This document shows, piece by piece, positions 33,136-44,897 of a stretch of DNA of 64,000 nt (the first letter of the stretch is position 1; every line of letters starts with the position of its first letter). The notes under the pieces are model-generated. The model was not told where the DNA came from, made no database searches, and worked only from the letters and a program-made list of their open reading frames with translations. The stretch spans positions 2,852,001-2,916,000 of the forward strand of contig NC_054752.1 in the NCBI RefSeq assembly GCF_018143015.1, read 5' to 3'. Made by a program: the position numbers and the translations under genes. This DNA is from Lytechinus variegatus (Eukaryota > Echinodermata > Echinoidea > Temnopleuroida > Toxopneustidae).

Positions 33136-35823
33136 ATGGGAGTCTACGTGGAAATTAAGTTCTCTTCGATGATGTTCAGTATGTTACTATGCTTCTGCGA
33201 AGCACTCGTAAACTCATCGGTATTCACCCCATACGTTGTCGACTGTCCAATTGTACCTCTACCGGAAGGAAATTCATTTTGCCAGTGTGACCCTCCAAAC
33301 ATCACAGTTACATCTGTCGACTTGCTTCCCAAATTCGATTACGTCACTTGCAAACTGACACAGGATTTGATCAGCGAAACAAATCCAAACCCATTCTATT
33401 TTCCACGATCCAGGAAGGTATACGTTGACTGCTCCTGGAACAACTCTCTCAGCTATCACGACCTCTTAAAGAGTGTGGAAAAAGAAAGTGGCGACATTGC
33501 GGAGGAAGTTCAAGCCGTTGGCGATATCGATTGCTTTACGCCATTTGCCCTGACTGCAGACACATATGAACATTTACCGGGTCTTCAGAAATTAAACTTC
33601 TTTTTCGAGGATGTGACGATCGGGCCTAATGCCTTTTATCCCATCTCGAACCTTGAGGTACTTTCACTGATTCATCTTGATTTGAAGTCACTGCACCCGG
33701 AAGTGTTCAGAGGTTTGACACATCTTCGGCAACTAAGTCTCTGGGACAATGACCTTAGAGAACTCCCTGATGGGATCTTTAACGACCTTCAGGACTTGCA
33801 GGATCTGTCCCTCACGAGCAATAACATTGTGCACATTTCTCGTAACCTGCTAAGACCCCTTGAATTCTTAAACAATTTGTTTCTGAATAACAACAACATT
33901 TCCTCCATACATCCCGATGCGTTTAGGCCTTTAAGGTCTCTTGAAGAAGTTGATCTGTCGTTTAACAATCTGGATGGAAAGTTGCGACTAAGCTTCCTTT
34001 CGACTAGGAAGCTTTCCCTTTCACACAATTCACTGACTTCATTTACAGAGGATACTATTGTAGGTGGCCGGGGACACACTGCCTCATTAGACTTGTCATA
34101 TAACTTGATAACGTCCATTACCGAAAAAGTGTTTCATACGAATTATTTGCTTTCACCGCTTTTGTCAGTGCACCTTAATAACAACCGTCTCGAGTCATTG
34201 CCAAAGAATATCCTACGATGGGGAAGGAGGTTAACAGTAATCGACTTAAGTAACAACTCTTTGGAAACTCTCCCCAACGGATTATTTGATATTCGGTCGA
34301 ACCCTCTTGGCGAGCAGAGGCTGGCTGGAAATCAGTTGGTGATTAAGCTAAGTGGTAACCCTTTCACCTGCGACTGTCGTCTATCTTGGTTTCGTCTATA
34401 CGACGGTCAGGATGTGTGGATAAGTGATCGTGATGACATCGAATGCTTTTCTCCACCAAACCTGCAAGGATTATCTTTATTTTCAGTAAACCCAAATCAG
34501 TTCGAGTGCCCTTTGGCGGATTCGGTGTGTCCAAAACCATGTAAATGTTACGAAACTGTGAGTATTAAAGGAATCGATCGTACACCACACAAGATGATTT
34601 TTGTCGACTGCAAATATGCAAATTTATCTCATATCCCCCTTGGTGTACCAATGAATACCACATCATTAGAGTTCACTGGAAATACCTTGAAAACTCTTCG
34701 TGAAACAATGCTGAATACTCGTTTGTCAATGTTAAAAAACTTGACGTTTTCAATGTGTAACATTGAGAAAATAGAAGGTGGATCATTTAGGTCCATGGAT
34801 TCAGTCTTGTCATTAAAACTTGATGGAAATAATTTCAATGTCACAAAAGGGATATTCCAAGGATTGACACAGCTTAATACATTATATTTAAATCATAGTT
34901 CCATCAGAACAATCGCTGAAGGAGTCTTTCTGGATACGCCAAGTTTAACCCAGGTTTACCTTCACGGGAATCTTTTAACCGTTCTTCCTGCCTTCCATTC
35001 TCTCCCCAAAAGCCTCGAAATAATGAGCCTCCAGCATAACCCTCTTGTTTGTAGCTGTAACTTGATTGCATATCAGGGGTTGACCAGGTACACTCCGGGA
35101 GTTGTTGGTAACGCTACATGTAAGCAGAAGGGTAACGCATTCGTGACATTAGGACAGGTCAACTCATCTTACTGCAGGAAAGGCGGAATAAATCCAATCC
35201 ACAACGTTCTCATATCACTTGGAGCAATAACCGGCGTGATCGCAGTGGTGTTCATGTGTTTTGTAATCTACAAAAAGAACGAAACACTGATCAAGCTCAT
35301 GTTACTAGAATACTTTCCCGAAGACATGTCGGAGGAGGATGCAAATAAACCCTTCGATGTATTTATATCTTACAGCCAACTTGACGATGAATTTGTGCTT
35401 CGTTACCTGGTGCCTCTATTGGAGAACGAAGAAGAGGCTTCATATTCGATCTGCCTCCACCATCGTCATTTTATCCCAGGAGACACAATCGCAAACAATA
35501 TTGTCAGCGCCGTGGCACAAAGTCGTCGTGTCATCTTGGTACTGTCCAAAAACTTCCTTGAGAGTGATTGGTGCATGTACGAGTTCCGCATGGCTCATCT
35601 TCAAGCGTTGCAGGATCGTCGTAACGCGTTGCTCATCATCACTCTGGGAGATATCTGCGAAGACAGCCTCGATCCGGACCTGAAGGCACACTTAAGAACT
35701 ACAACCTATCTCGAGTCATCTGATTCAAAATTCAAATACAAACTCTATTTAGCTCTTAAACGAGGACGTTTAAGACGAAGAACATCAAATGACATGAAAC
35801 TAGCAGATCTACATGCTGAGTGA
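33136..35823 (+). CDS. Toll-like receptor, multiple-cysteine-cluster type (TLR-1)
   Basis: Single exon, 895 residues. The start at 33136 (MGVYVEIKFSSMM) was chosen because the paralogue's 5' piece starts MGVSIG at the same place; an upstream in-frame ATG at 33085 adds 17 residues. Order: signal peptide (about 1-24); N-terminal cysteine region; LRRs (about 150-400); first LRR C-terminal cap (about 407-458, GNPFTCDCRLSWF); LRR N-terminal cap (about 465-492, CPKPCKCYE); more LRRs (about 493-630); second C-terminal cap (about 634-680, HNPLVCSCN); membrane span (about 690-711); TIR domain (about 739-876). Box 1 is FDVFISYS and box 2 lies in HHRHFIPGD. Such receptors sense microbial or developmental ligands at the surface or in endosomes and signal through TIR adaptors. 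Two caps make it Drosophila-Toll-like ('protostome-like'), a minor class among sea urchin TLRs. Intact; the ligand is unknown. Confidence 0.95.
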   Translation: MGVYVEIKFSSMMFSMLLCFCEALVNSSVFTPYVVDCPIVPLPEGNSFCQCDPPNITVTSVDLLPKFDYVTCKLTQDLISETNPNPFYFPRSRKVYVDCSWNNSLSYHDLLKSVEKESGDIAEEVQAVGDIDCFTPFALTADTYEHLPGLQKLNFFFEDVTIGPNAFYPISNLEVLSLIHLDLKSLHPEVFRGLTHLRQLSLWDNDLRELPDGIFNDLQDLQDLSLTSNNIVHISRNLLRPLEFLNNLFLNNNNISSIHPDAFRPLRSLEEVDLSFNNLDGKLRLSFLSTRKLSLSHNSLTSFTEDTIVGGRGHTASLDLSYNLITSITEKVFHTNYLLSPLLSVHLNNNRLESLPKNILRWGRRLTVIDLSNNSLETLPNGLFDIRSNPLGEQRLAGNQLVIKLSGNPFTCDCRLSWFRLYDGQDVWISDRDDIECFSPPNLQGLSLFSVNPNQFECPLADSVCPKPCKCYETVSIKGIDRTPHKMIFVDCKYANLSHIPLGVPMNTTSLEFTGNTLKTLRETMLNTRLSMLKNLTFSMCNIEKIEGGSFRSMDSVLSLKLDGNNFNVTKGIFQGLTQLNTLYLNHSSIRTIAEGVFLDTPSLTQVYLHGNLLTVLPAFHSLPKSLEIMSLQHNPLVCSCNLIAYQGLTRYTPGVVGNATCKQKGNAFVTLGQVNSSYCRKGGINPIHNVLISLGAITGVIAVVFMCFVIYKKNETLIKLMLLEYFPEDMSEEDANKPFDVFISYSQLDDEFVLRYLVPLLENEEEASYSICLHHRHFIPGDTIANNIVSAVAQSRRVILVLSKNFLESDWCMYEFRMAHLQALQDRRNALLIITLGDICEDSLDPDLKAHLRTTTYLESSDSKFKYKLYLALKRGRLRRRTSNDMKLADLHAE

Positions 35824-37096
35824 CTTCGTCTCTTTCATGGATCTCATCGCTTAAACAATATCATAAACAACATTGGTGATATACTTATTGCAGCGTTTAA
35901 GAGGTGTTGGTATGTAAGAATTAAATTTTTACTTTGTATCTCAATGCATTCGTGCTGTATAAGACTGTTATCTAAATCCGTCCATGGTTGTCTAAAGAGT
36001 AGGTTATTCTGAAAGTCAGTTCACGACAGGTCGTTTCTTGTTCAATATTCTGGGGTTTTTTCAGTTCGTCATGGAAAAAACATGGCTCAAAGATACCCCG
36101 GTCAAATGCTAAATTTATCTTTAAAATACAAATACGTTTTCCAAATACAGAATAAGACTTTGTCCGAAAGAGTCCATAAATACAGGTAAAACATAGGTGA
36201 AGAGAACTTTATTGCCGTGTGTATTCTGGTATTAGAGGAATCATTGTGATGGAAGAGACGACTTTGCCCTACATCAATGGCATCAGGTACGTGGGCAATT
36301 TGAATTCCTTAAGTGATTACAATTTGGGGCACATCAGATTATAATTGATAAATTCTACATTGTCAGATTTTATTAGAATCTGTTTCTGTTATCTTCCCCT
36401 GTAACTCCATCAAGAACTAAGTGTTGTTCTATCGTTTTCAAACGTCTCCAAAATGTGTTTTTTTTCACATCCCGTTTTGTACGCTTTTATAACATGAATT
36501 AATATAACATGATTGTGTTGTACTGTATTGTATTCATTTTCCGTCAATCAAAAATAATAACAATGATATATATTTATTTACAATAACAAATAAATTATCA
36601 GTAAAAAGACGTTGGGATCGCCTTACTCAGCGTTGATAACATATCAATGGTGTTTTACAGACGTGACACATACATAGATATATATGAAACATATAAAGCA
36701 GGAAAGGAAAAGCTTAGTTGACTTACGATGACAAAATTAAAGAAATGTAAAAAAAAAAGAAGGAACATATTTATAATATATTCACAGAATAAATCGTAAG
36801 AACTGGGGATCTGAACTAAACGTTACATAAAGTCTGTAATTACATAAAGTGTGGAAAAAAATTAAGGCTTTTTTTAATGCATCGATATTTTCAAATGATC
36901 TAATGTTATGTGAAAGTATAATATAATGAGATGTACCTCTGAATTTGATAGCGCGACAAGAATATTCTGTTTTGGGTATGAGGATATTTCCAATGCAACA
37001 TTTTCATAATGTTATGTCTAACATGTTCACATATTTTTGTAAAATCTGAACTTTATGCTTTTCATAAATATATGATAACATTTTCAAGATGGGAAT
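35824..37096. other. 3' flank of TLR-1, no gene seen
   Basis: AT-rich; AATAAA-like words near 36590 could serve polyadenylation. Nothing else is supported. Confidence 0.4.
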
Positions 37097-37097
37097 T

Positions 37098-37173
37098 AAA
37101 ACATTTAATAAGTTATTAAATGTTTTATGTTATCAAAATGTTTCATGTTAAACATGAAACATTTTGATAACAT
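37098..37173. repeat. two adjacent near-perfect palindromes
   Basis: The first has 14-base arms around one G (37098-37126, arm AAAACATTTAATAA). The second has 23-base arms around one A (37127-37173, arm starting ATGTTATCAAAATG). They abut without a gap. Confidence 0.9.
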
Positions 37174-37413
37174 AAAAAAACATAATTTTAAATGTTATAT
37201 GTATGGATTTTTTTAATTATATCCAGGCTATACATTTTAATGCTTAGAAGGGTTTTCTGTTGCTTTTTGCATGTTAGGACTGATATGACTCATATTTTTT
37301 TTTTAAACTACCTTGCTTAAAATTTGATTCTTGGGAAGCATGTTTTACCTACATGAAACTTTTTATCCCCACACTGAAAGATTCTGCTACCTTTTAAAAC
37401 AGAAGATGTCAAA

Positions 37414-37451
37414 TGGCTCAACTTACCCCACCAATGGGGTAAGTTGAGCCA
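37414..37451. repeat. hairpin of TGGCTCAACTTACCCCA
   Basis: 17-base arms with a 4-base loop (CCAA). The right arm also looks like the left end of an element reaching to about 38045, where GTGGCTCAACTTATCC appears. Confidence 0.8.
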
Positions 37452-38045
37452 CTTTCTAGGGTTAATTAGAGCCACAAAAACTATGAACAAAATCTGTGTG
37501 GCAAGAACCAGCGTGACAATGTTTTATTTAATAGTCTTTTCACTTGTTGAATTCTCTATAGATAGATGCTAACGTCCTCTAAAAGTAAAACAACTGTCTT
37601 GTTAATTTGACCCCTTCTGTTTTGTTTTGTATAAACATTACCAAATGAATTACCAAGGCTCAACTTGCCCCATATTGGCTGGCCCAACCTACATGTACCT
37701 CAGTCCGAACTTTATGGGATAATTTCACATCCACACATTCTTTTTATGCACCCATCATGTAAAAGACCATGACAAGAAAGAGGATCCATACCTGGACTAA
37801 CAATATTGTCATTTTATATACTTGTTTTATTCAAAGATGGATGTGGGTTAAATGCGCTTACCTATTTATAACTTTCTTAGTGTTTTGGCTGAAATTTTTA
37901 ATTTTCTCTGAAAAATACATTATGTGTCAATGTTGAAAACAATGTGGTGGGGATAGGGGTTATGCAGTGGGCCATCAATATACACCTCCACAATGTCTGA
38001 CTCATTCATAATTGGCATGGGGTGGTGGCTCAACTTATCCTGCCT
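37435..38045. mobile_element. possible MITE with TGGGGTAAGTTGAGCCAC end
   Basis: Left TGGGGTAAGTTGAGCC, right GGCTCAACTTATCCTG; another GGCTCAACTTGCCCC lies inside near 37660. About 610 bases, AT-rich, non-coding. Confidence 0.5.
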
Positions 38046-38334
38046 TCCGCTACTGTTTTTATAAACATTGGCTTACATTATTTGTTTTATGTTAGCTGTG
38101 AAAATAATCTCTCAATTTGGTCAGATTTCCCTCCAACAAATCTAGTTTTAATCATGCCTTGAAAGTGTCAATGATGTTGGCAATGTTTAAGTTAAAATGC
38201 ATATGCAAATGCAGCACGAACAGATTCAGAAGAGCGTCTCTCACTAGTGTAAATGGGGGGGGGGCAGACTGCCCACCTTGACGAGTCACAACTCATGCAA
38301 GAGACGTACCCCTGCCCCCCTGACGAGTCACAAC

Positions 38335-38505
38335 TGATTGAAAACCTTTTATTTTATTTTTGCTTGTCAATTCTTTTTTTAGGTACGAAATCCTTTATTG
38401 GTGGTTGAAGACCATTTTTTGTTGCTTGTTAATTTTTTTTTCTGACACGAAATCCTTTATTTGTGGTTGAAGACCTTTTTTTTTGCTTGTCAATTTTTTT
38501 GGCGG
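38335..38505. repeat. tandem repeat of about 65-75 bases
   Basis: Two to three units with TTGCTTGTCAATT, ACGAAATCCTTTATT and GTGGTTGAAGACC, ending at a G/C-run motif near 38520. Confidence 0.65.
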
Positions 38506-39161
38506 GCGACTTTGCCCCCCCCCCCCGCAAAATCCTGGGTACGCCACTGGTGTCCCTTCAAATTTGTACGTACGTGTGCTCATTAAATATCATAAACTAC
38601 AACTGTAATGATTTGAATTTTTATGCTTTTACTTCTTTATTTATTGCTCAATCTGTTTCCACAAGCCTATGAATGTATCTTAATATTTAAAGAGTTTGTC
38701 ATGAATAATGATTTTAGGAATGCTTGTGTCTTATTCATGTATAGCAGATCGCATTTTTTTAATATTTAAATGGGAGAAAATATGGAAAGGATTAAAATAA
38801 TATCAAGCGGGCGCTATTACAATTAAGCCCATGGGATGTTTTAGTTTGTGATTGCTTGGTCATGTGTTATGAATGAATGGGAGAGGTCAATCTCGGAAAC
38901 TCGAAATGTTCTGATTAGTGAAGGGCTCTATTGTTTGGGCAAAGTAATTTGCAATACAATTGGACGTATACGAAATTTGGTAATGCAAGAATTCATGATC
39001 TTAACATGTGGAAGTGTGCGTTCTAATTAAACTCACATTTTTTGTAGGGTCTCAAGCTCCGCCCATTTTGAGCCCGAAAAGTCACGCATCGGGCGTGGTT
39101 TGGGAATGGTACTATGATATTATTGGTTGGGCATGAACGGGGTGAAAAATCAGTTCAGTTT

Positions 39162-39730
39162 ATAGGCCAAGTCCACCCCCAGAAAAATGTTGAATAAATA
39201 GAGAAAAATCAAATTAGCATAATGCTGAACTTTTCATCAAAATCGGATATAAAATAAGAAAGTTATGACATTTTAAAGTTTCGCTTATTTTTCACCTATA
39301 TGCACAACTCAGTGAAACACAAATAAGACAGTCGCGACGATGACACTCACTCACTTTTTTATTTGTTTATTGTTTGTATACAATATTTTTTTTTTTTTTT
39401 TTTACAGATTTGACAATCAGGACCAACTTGACTGAACTATTCAGTATCAAACAATGCCTATTCCACATGTTCAGGGATGAATAAATCGTTGTTTCACTTG
39501 ACAATGAGGAGAAAATTAGAATAATTCATATAATAAAATATAAAAGAAACAGCGAGATGGCCTTATTAGTCTCCTCATTTGCATTTCGACCAGGATGCGA
39601 ATATAATTGTTTTGTGAAATTAAGCGAAACTTTGAAATGTCATAACTTTATTGTTTTAGATCGGATTTTGATGATTTTTTTTGGTTATGCTTTTTTGATT
39701 TCGCTCTGTTTATTCAAATTAACGTATTTG
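39162..39730. mobile_element. TTAAAGG MITE (GTCCACCCC family), copy 3, right end lost
   Basis: Starts GGCCAAGTCCACCCCC; the inner arms are kept, but the expected right end GGGGTGGACTTGTCC is replaced by an ATTT-rich stretch (39735-39800). Confidence 0.7.
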
Positions 39731-40731
39731 ATTTTATTTATTTTTATTTCTTTATTTTATTCATTCATTTATCATTTTATTTTATTTCATTTATTTATTT
39801 ATTCATTTTTTTTGGGGGGGGGTCCTTTAGTTCTGATTTTATTTTGGTGGACATGTAGGCTACTTACCGTATGCTCTCGCCCGACCTTCAGTACAAGTAT
39901 GTCGAGTCAAGTGTGACATTTACTCTGTGATGTCACAACTCGGCGATTTCAAGATTTCAACCAAATTTGATTTAATAAAGAACTGAAGACATTTGAACGT
40001 ATTTTACTCTCTATATTTTCATTTTGTTGTTCATATTGTGGTATACGGAGATTTTTTCTATGTGTCATTGTTTAGTATCTATGGCTATCCAAAGGAATAT
40101 AATTAATTTTGTATGATTATCTTGGGATTCATTTAAATAAAGAACCATGGGGAAGGGGTTAAACAAAATAATAAAAACCAAAAACAAGTAAAACAAACAT
40201 AAATTCACCTTTTCTAAATCGGAAATTCCATGCACATGCAGCAAGAGGACTCACACGGTTGAGCTGTTTCAAAGAGAAATTACCTTTCACCATGAACTTT
40301 GCAACACAATTCAGGAAAAAGGGGATTCCCAACCGTATGCGAACAGAACTAGCTTATTAAAGAATTTTAGATTTTTGTTTGCATTATCTTCACATTTATT
40401 GTTAGAGAGTGGGCTTTCAAATGGTCAAACAATTATTATGGCGTCCTTGTTCAGCGGTTAGAAAGCAAATAAGTGAATGCCATGGAAGCTTTGTCAATAC
40501 TAGAAATGGTGAAATGATTGAAAGAATAACATATTCCTGATATAGGAAATATCGAAGGCGTAATGATGCTATTACAGTTGGTCTATTCCAACTACTTTTG
40601 TAGTTTTTCTCTATTTGTTTGTGTTCTATTATTCTATTATTGTGTCCCGGCGCATACAGCACGGCACTATTTTGCTGCCTACCTGTTTTAAGGAAAGAAG
40701 TAACGTCGATCTGGCCCTGCTCATTGGCTGC

Positions 40732-41006
40732 CACATTGTTAAAAAAACCCTGAAATGAATAAGATTTTGCAGAAAGCAATAACAGAATCATTCTGTAAAT
40801 TCATAAAACAGGAATTTTTCTACAATTTAACAGAACAGGTCTGTTTAAAAAGGGGAAAAGGGTGTTACATTAAAGGAAATTTGTAAGGTTCCATACACCA
40901 AAATACCCTTTTCCTGTAAGATCACACAATCTGGTTAGATTACAGGTGTTCTCGAGACTCTGCTGCAGGAACTTCTTTTGTTTTAAGGATAAATTTTCTA
41001 ACAGTG
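40732..41006. mobile_element. MITE with CACTGTTA ends, copy 2
   Basis: Close match to 20148-20433, including the inner block TCTCGAGACTCTGCTGCAGG. Confidence 0.75.
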
Positions 41007-41333
41007 CGGATCCACGATCGATTTGGTAAAATGAATTTTAAGGCATTTCAATTTCTGATTTGACATCCCAATTCTATTTTTATAATGGATTATCAGTATG
41101 TCATTTTATATAAACAATTGAAAATGGAAATGTTATCCAGTCAAGTTAGGTCTTGGTTCTTGTACCCACTGTGGTGCAACTTGAGGCTCCGACCATCAAT
41201 CATGGGAGCATGATTATATTTTTCATGTCAAAAACATGCAAGGTGTTTTTCAAAATTTTCCGTATGATACCGCACACCAAACAGGCTGGGGTACCGCTAT
41301 GGCGCGCCAGGTCATAGGAGGTGCACTGTTAGA

Positions 41334-41905
41334 AAAAACCCAGAAGATTTTACAGAAGAAATAACCAAATTGTTATAACAGGAAATATTTTTTTTACAAT
41401 TTTTCTACAATTTTACAGAACAGGGCGCCGTTTCATAAAGATGTTCATAAGTTAAGAGCGACTTTAAAAACGACTGATGAACCTTTCTTACGCTGATGAT
41501 GTCACATCTCCACTTTCCGTTTTCTTATGTTATTACATAAAATCATAATTTTTACATTATTTCATACTTGTGTGAATAATATGTCTCCCTTGTAATGAAA
41601 TAAGTTGCAGCATCCAATATCTAATGCACTAAATTAGTTGCCAATCCAATATTTCTAGTTCTTGGAGGAAAAAAAATGAATAAACCTAATTTCATATGAT
41701 AAAATACAAAAGAACAAGAGGAGATGTGACATCATCAGCTCACCTAATAAATATTCATGACGGCTGTTTGCACAAAATATTGCTAAACTTTAAAAAATTC
41801 AATAACTTTGTTATTTGTTATCCGATTTTGATGAAATTTTCGGCATTTTGCTCAGTGAATTCTACTCTATTTATTTAGCTATACATGCTTTAAGCCCGGA
41901 CCAAC
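41334..41905. mobile_element. mosaic of three MITE fragments
   Basis: 41334-41425 is the left end of the CACTGTTA MITE. 41426-41495 is one arm of the GGGTGTTTCATAAAG hairpin MITE. About 41780-41905 is the right arm of the GATGCTCCGGGC MITE (compare 53691-53896). Each is truncated at the junction with the next. Confidence 0.6.
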
Positions 41906-42454
41906 AGTTTCTCGTCGAATGCATTTATATTTTATTTGTTTGATGTTCAGTATTTTATTTTTAAGCTGTGGTGCTTATTGTGAACATGTTCAGTTTGGTC
42001 CTTGTACCTTTGTATCATGTACATTTGTTTCAGTTTGAACCGGATAAATAAAATGAATAATGAAATAAATATTCATTATTTGCAGGTCTAGCAATGAGAG
42101 AAAAAAACATGAACTAGCCTCATAAGCCTATATGATCATCCCTTTGAGAGAATTCTGCTTACGTAATCGCCCCTGGTAACGATACATCAGCTCCTTCCTA
42201 CAGGGGTGGGGAAAATAAATAAAAAATCCTCGTAGGAACGAAATACTATTTTTCCAAAATAGCTAATTCCCTTGTATTTTTTTCAAAATGAAATGTGCCG
42301 TTTTCGAAATGAAGTATCCTTTGCAAAGTATACATTTTAGATGGGAATATACCATTTGGGGGGTTATTGTTATCAGTTATTGTTTAATAAGGTACTCACC
42401 GTTTGTGGTTATAAATATGCTTAGAATGTCCATTTTTTCAGGCTGGAATATCTT

Positions 42455-42695
42455 TTTAGCTCGCGCTTCGCACTCGCATTATTCGATGTATCCTATTCAT
42501 GAGTCACTAAACGCAGTCCTTATCATATTCCTTTTCTGGTCAATTTATTTCAGCTCGCACTTTGCGCTCGTGATAATTCTTCAGTTAGATGCACTTCTTT
42601 TTAATGATTAAAAAAAATATTGCTCAGAATGTTTTATTTTCATTTCTTATTCAAATGTTTAAAGGTTTGAGCTTCCGATTCACGCTCGCAACACC
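42455..42695. repeat. spaced repeat of AGCTCGCxCTTCGCxCTCGC
   Basis: The words AGCTCGCGCTTCGCACTCGC, AGCTCGCACTTTGCGCTCG and a decayed GAGCTTCCGATTCACGCTCG recur about 90-120 bases apart in otherwise AT-rich DNA. Confidence 0.6.
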
Positions 42696-42959
42696 GCCCA
42701 AGGATGCCCTCATAACACTAATTAACCCCCGAAAACGAGTTTTACAACATCAGCTACTCTCTCGCGAAAAATAAAGCCTAGATATATATCTTACCATAAT
42801 CAGAAATCACTTCAAAAAGAAAGGCTTTGCTCCGCCGTCCTTCTTTTTGCATCCCCATCTTCATAAAAAATTAATAGCAACAGTGCCCCCCCCCCCGGCC
42901 TCCACCACGCTCACCCTTCCGGTTTTCCCGGCTTCGCCACCGATTATTTCATTTTCCGC

Positions 42960-43125
42960 ATTACTGAACCTTCGGAACAAAGAACCTTATTTTGTTTTCG
43001 GACTAACAAACCTTCGGAAAAACGCCGCAAATGTTGGGATTAACGAACCCTTTTTCGTTTTCGGATTAACGAACATCAAGGTATAGGCAATTTACGTGTT
43101 TCGGATTTACCAGCCTTCGGAGTAG
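42960..43125. repeat. TTCGGATTAACGAACC tandem words
   Basis: Degenerate units of about 45 bases carrying TTCGGA.TAACGAACCTTCGG recur at least four times. No coding sense. Confidence 0.55.
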
Positions 43126-43384
43126 TAATTCATCACTTTATTAACATTCAAATCGTTCTAAAAAAGGAATAAAATATATACAAACATAGAAGAAACGAAC
43201 GCCCAGGACATATCTGAGTAACAGAACAAGCAGGGCATACATAAATAACATAGATTATATTAACACAATAACATATACAATACATTACTATAATTACCCC
43301 GAATCAAAATATTAAAACACGCGTGAAATTATTATAAAGAATCACAGTATGCAGAAGAAAAACGAGAACTAAAGCAGTTAAGAA

Positions 43385-43555
43385 AAGAGAGGTGGAAATA
43401 AAAGAAGGGAGAGATAGTAAATACAAAGGTGAATAAAAAATAGAAGTGAGAGAAGGAATGAGAAAGGAGGAGAGTAAAAGAGAGAGGAGAGAGAGATGGA
43501 GGGTGGGGGCTGGTGGCAGAGAAAGAGAGGGGGTGTGAGAGAGAAAGAGACATGT
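43385..43555. repeat. polypurine GA-rich tract
   Basis: Mostly A and G on the plus strand. The serine-, leucine- and proline-rich minus-strand frames are composition artefacts. Confidence 0.8.
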
Positions 43556-43724
43556 GACTTCCAGGGCATTACATAAATTCAAATGATTTCACATATACTC
43601 CGACACCGACAAATTACCAGATTACAACGTTTCTTCTTTCCTTGAATACATATAAATGGGTATGTGTATAACGAATCTTCGGAATTACGAAGTGTAACCG
43701 GGAGGAATATAGGCTGGGAACATG

Positions 43725-44760
43725 ATTTTTTTCAAGGTCAGAGGTCAATGACCTTTTTAAATAATGTATAATGGTAGTTCCGAGAAAGAAATATATTGCA
43801 GGTTGTTGATCTTGGTGCCAAAATGCACCGATTCTTCTAAAAAGATAAGATTAAGCACTTAAAATGCACAGTCACCCATTCAAGGTCAAAAGTAAATGAC
43901 CCTTTTGTATACTATATTAGGTAATCTTCGAGACTAACTATCGCAGGTTTGTGATCTTGGTGTCAAAATGCAAAGATTCTTACAGGAAAATAAAATAGAA
44001 TGAAATAAAGCACCTCGAACCAAACGCACAGTCACTTACAAAATTCAAGGTCAAAAGTAATTTACATTCTTATATACTGTATAAAGGTATCGACGCAGCA
44101 GGTTGGCGATTTTGGCGTGAAATGTGTAAATTATTATTACGTAGAATGCACATTCACCCTTCAAGGCAAAAAAAGAAAGATTCCCCTCTTTATATTCACA
44201 TTTAATTGGTGAATGATATATAAAATCACCTTCGACGGCAAATTCACGAAACCTTGAGATTCAATAATTTTACTCTGAAATAAGGACGAATGAAGATAAT
44301 TGAAATTTATTTAGGAGCCAGAGGTCAATAAACTGATGCAAAATCCTTCAATAAGGTCACTCGAATTTAAGTAGATTGGTTGATAACTTGATTGTGGCAT
44401 GAAGGTATTGTGAATTTTGGTGGTATGGAAACGACTTAACCGCCTAAAAAATGGAACAAAACATTGAAAAATAAAATTGAATACTTGATCAATTAAGATG
44501 TCAAAATACAAGTTCGGGATTAAATTCAGATCAAATATCACTTTCTTATATATTTCAATGCGTTGCCAAAAGTTTGAAAAATGCAATAGTATTTATTTTA
44601 GCAGTTCAGGTGAATCTATTGCTGCAGAGAAAAAAAAATACATAACTATCTAAATGATTTAGATTTATATTATGCATATTTATATGCTGCTTCTTGAGAT
44701 AACTTCACCATTTCAAAATACATACATGATGAAGATTACAAGAACCTTAAACGACAACCG
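43725..44760 (+). repeat. partial arm of the 4.7-kb foldback family
   Basis: Units with AAGGTCAGAGGTCAATGACC, CTTGGTG.CAAAATGCA and GATTCTT match the arms of 7283-11946. Farther on, CGTTGCCAAAAG and ACTTCACCATTTCA match the inner arm near 9245 and 10280. It ends about 140 bases from the stop codon of TLR-2. Confidence 0.65.
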
Positions 44761-44897
44761 ATTAAACGTCGAGTAGGCCTAACCATATTTCAGATAAGCA
44801 TCAACAGAATAGAGTATAAAGTACAAAGACATTCATGGATCCTCCTAAATATTGCTCTCCACTCACAAACATGATGAGCATTGCGATACAATGGAAA

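Noticed and set aside
35339-35691. Frames overlapping the TIR domain on both strands, repeated at 45033-45391
   Set aside because: Shadows of the TIR-domain coding sequence; the same shadows occur in both TLR copies.
43304-43582. Minus-strand frames rich in S, L and P
   Set aside because: Composition artefact of a GA-rich tract; three overlapping frames are open at once.
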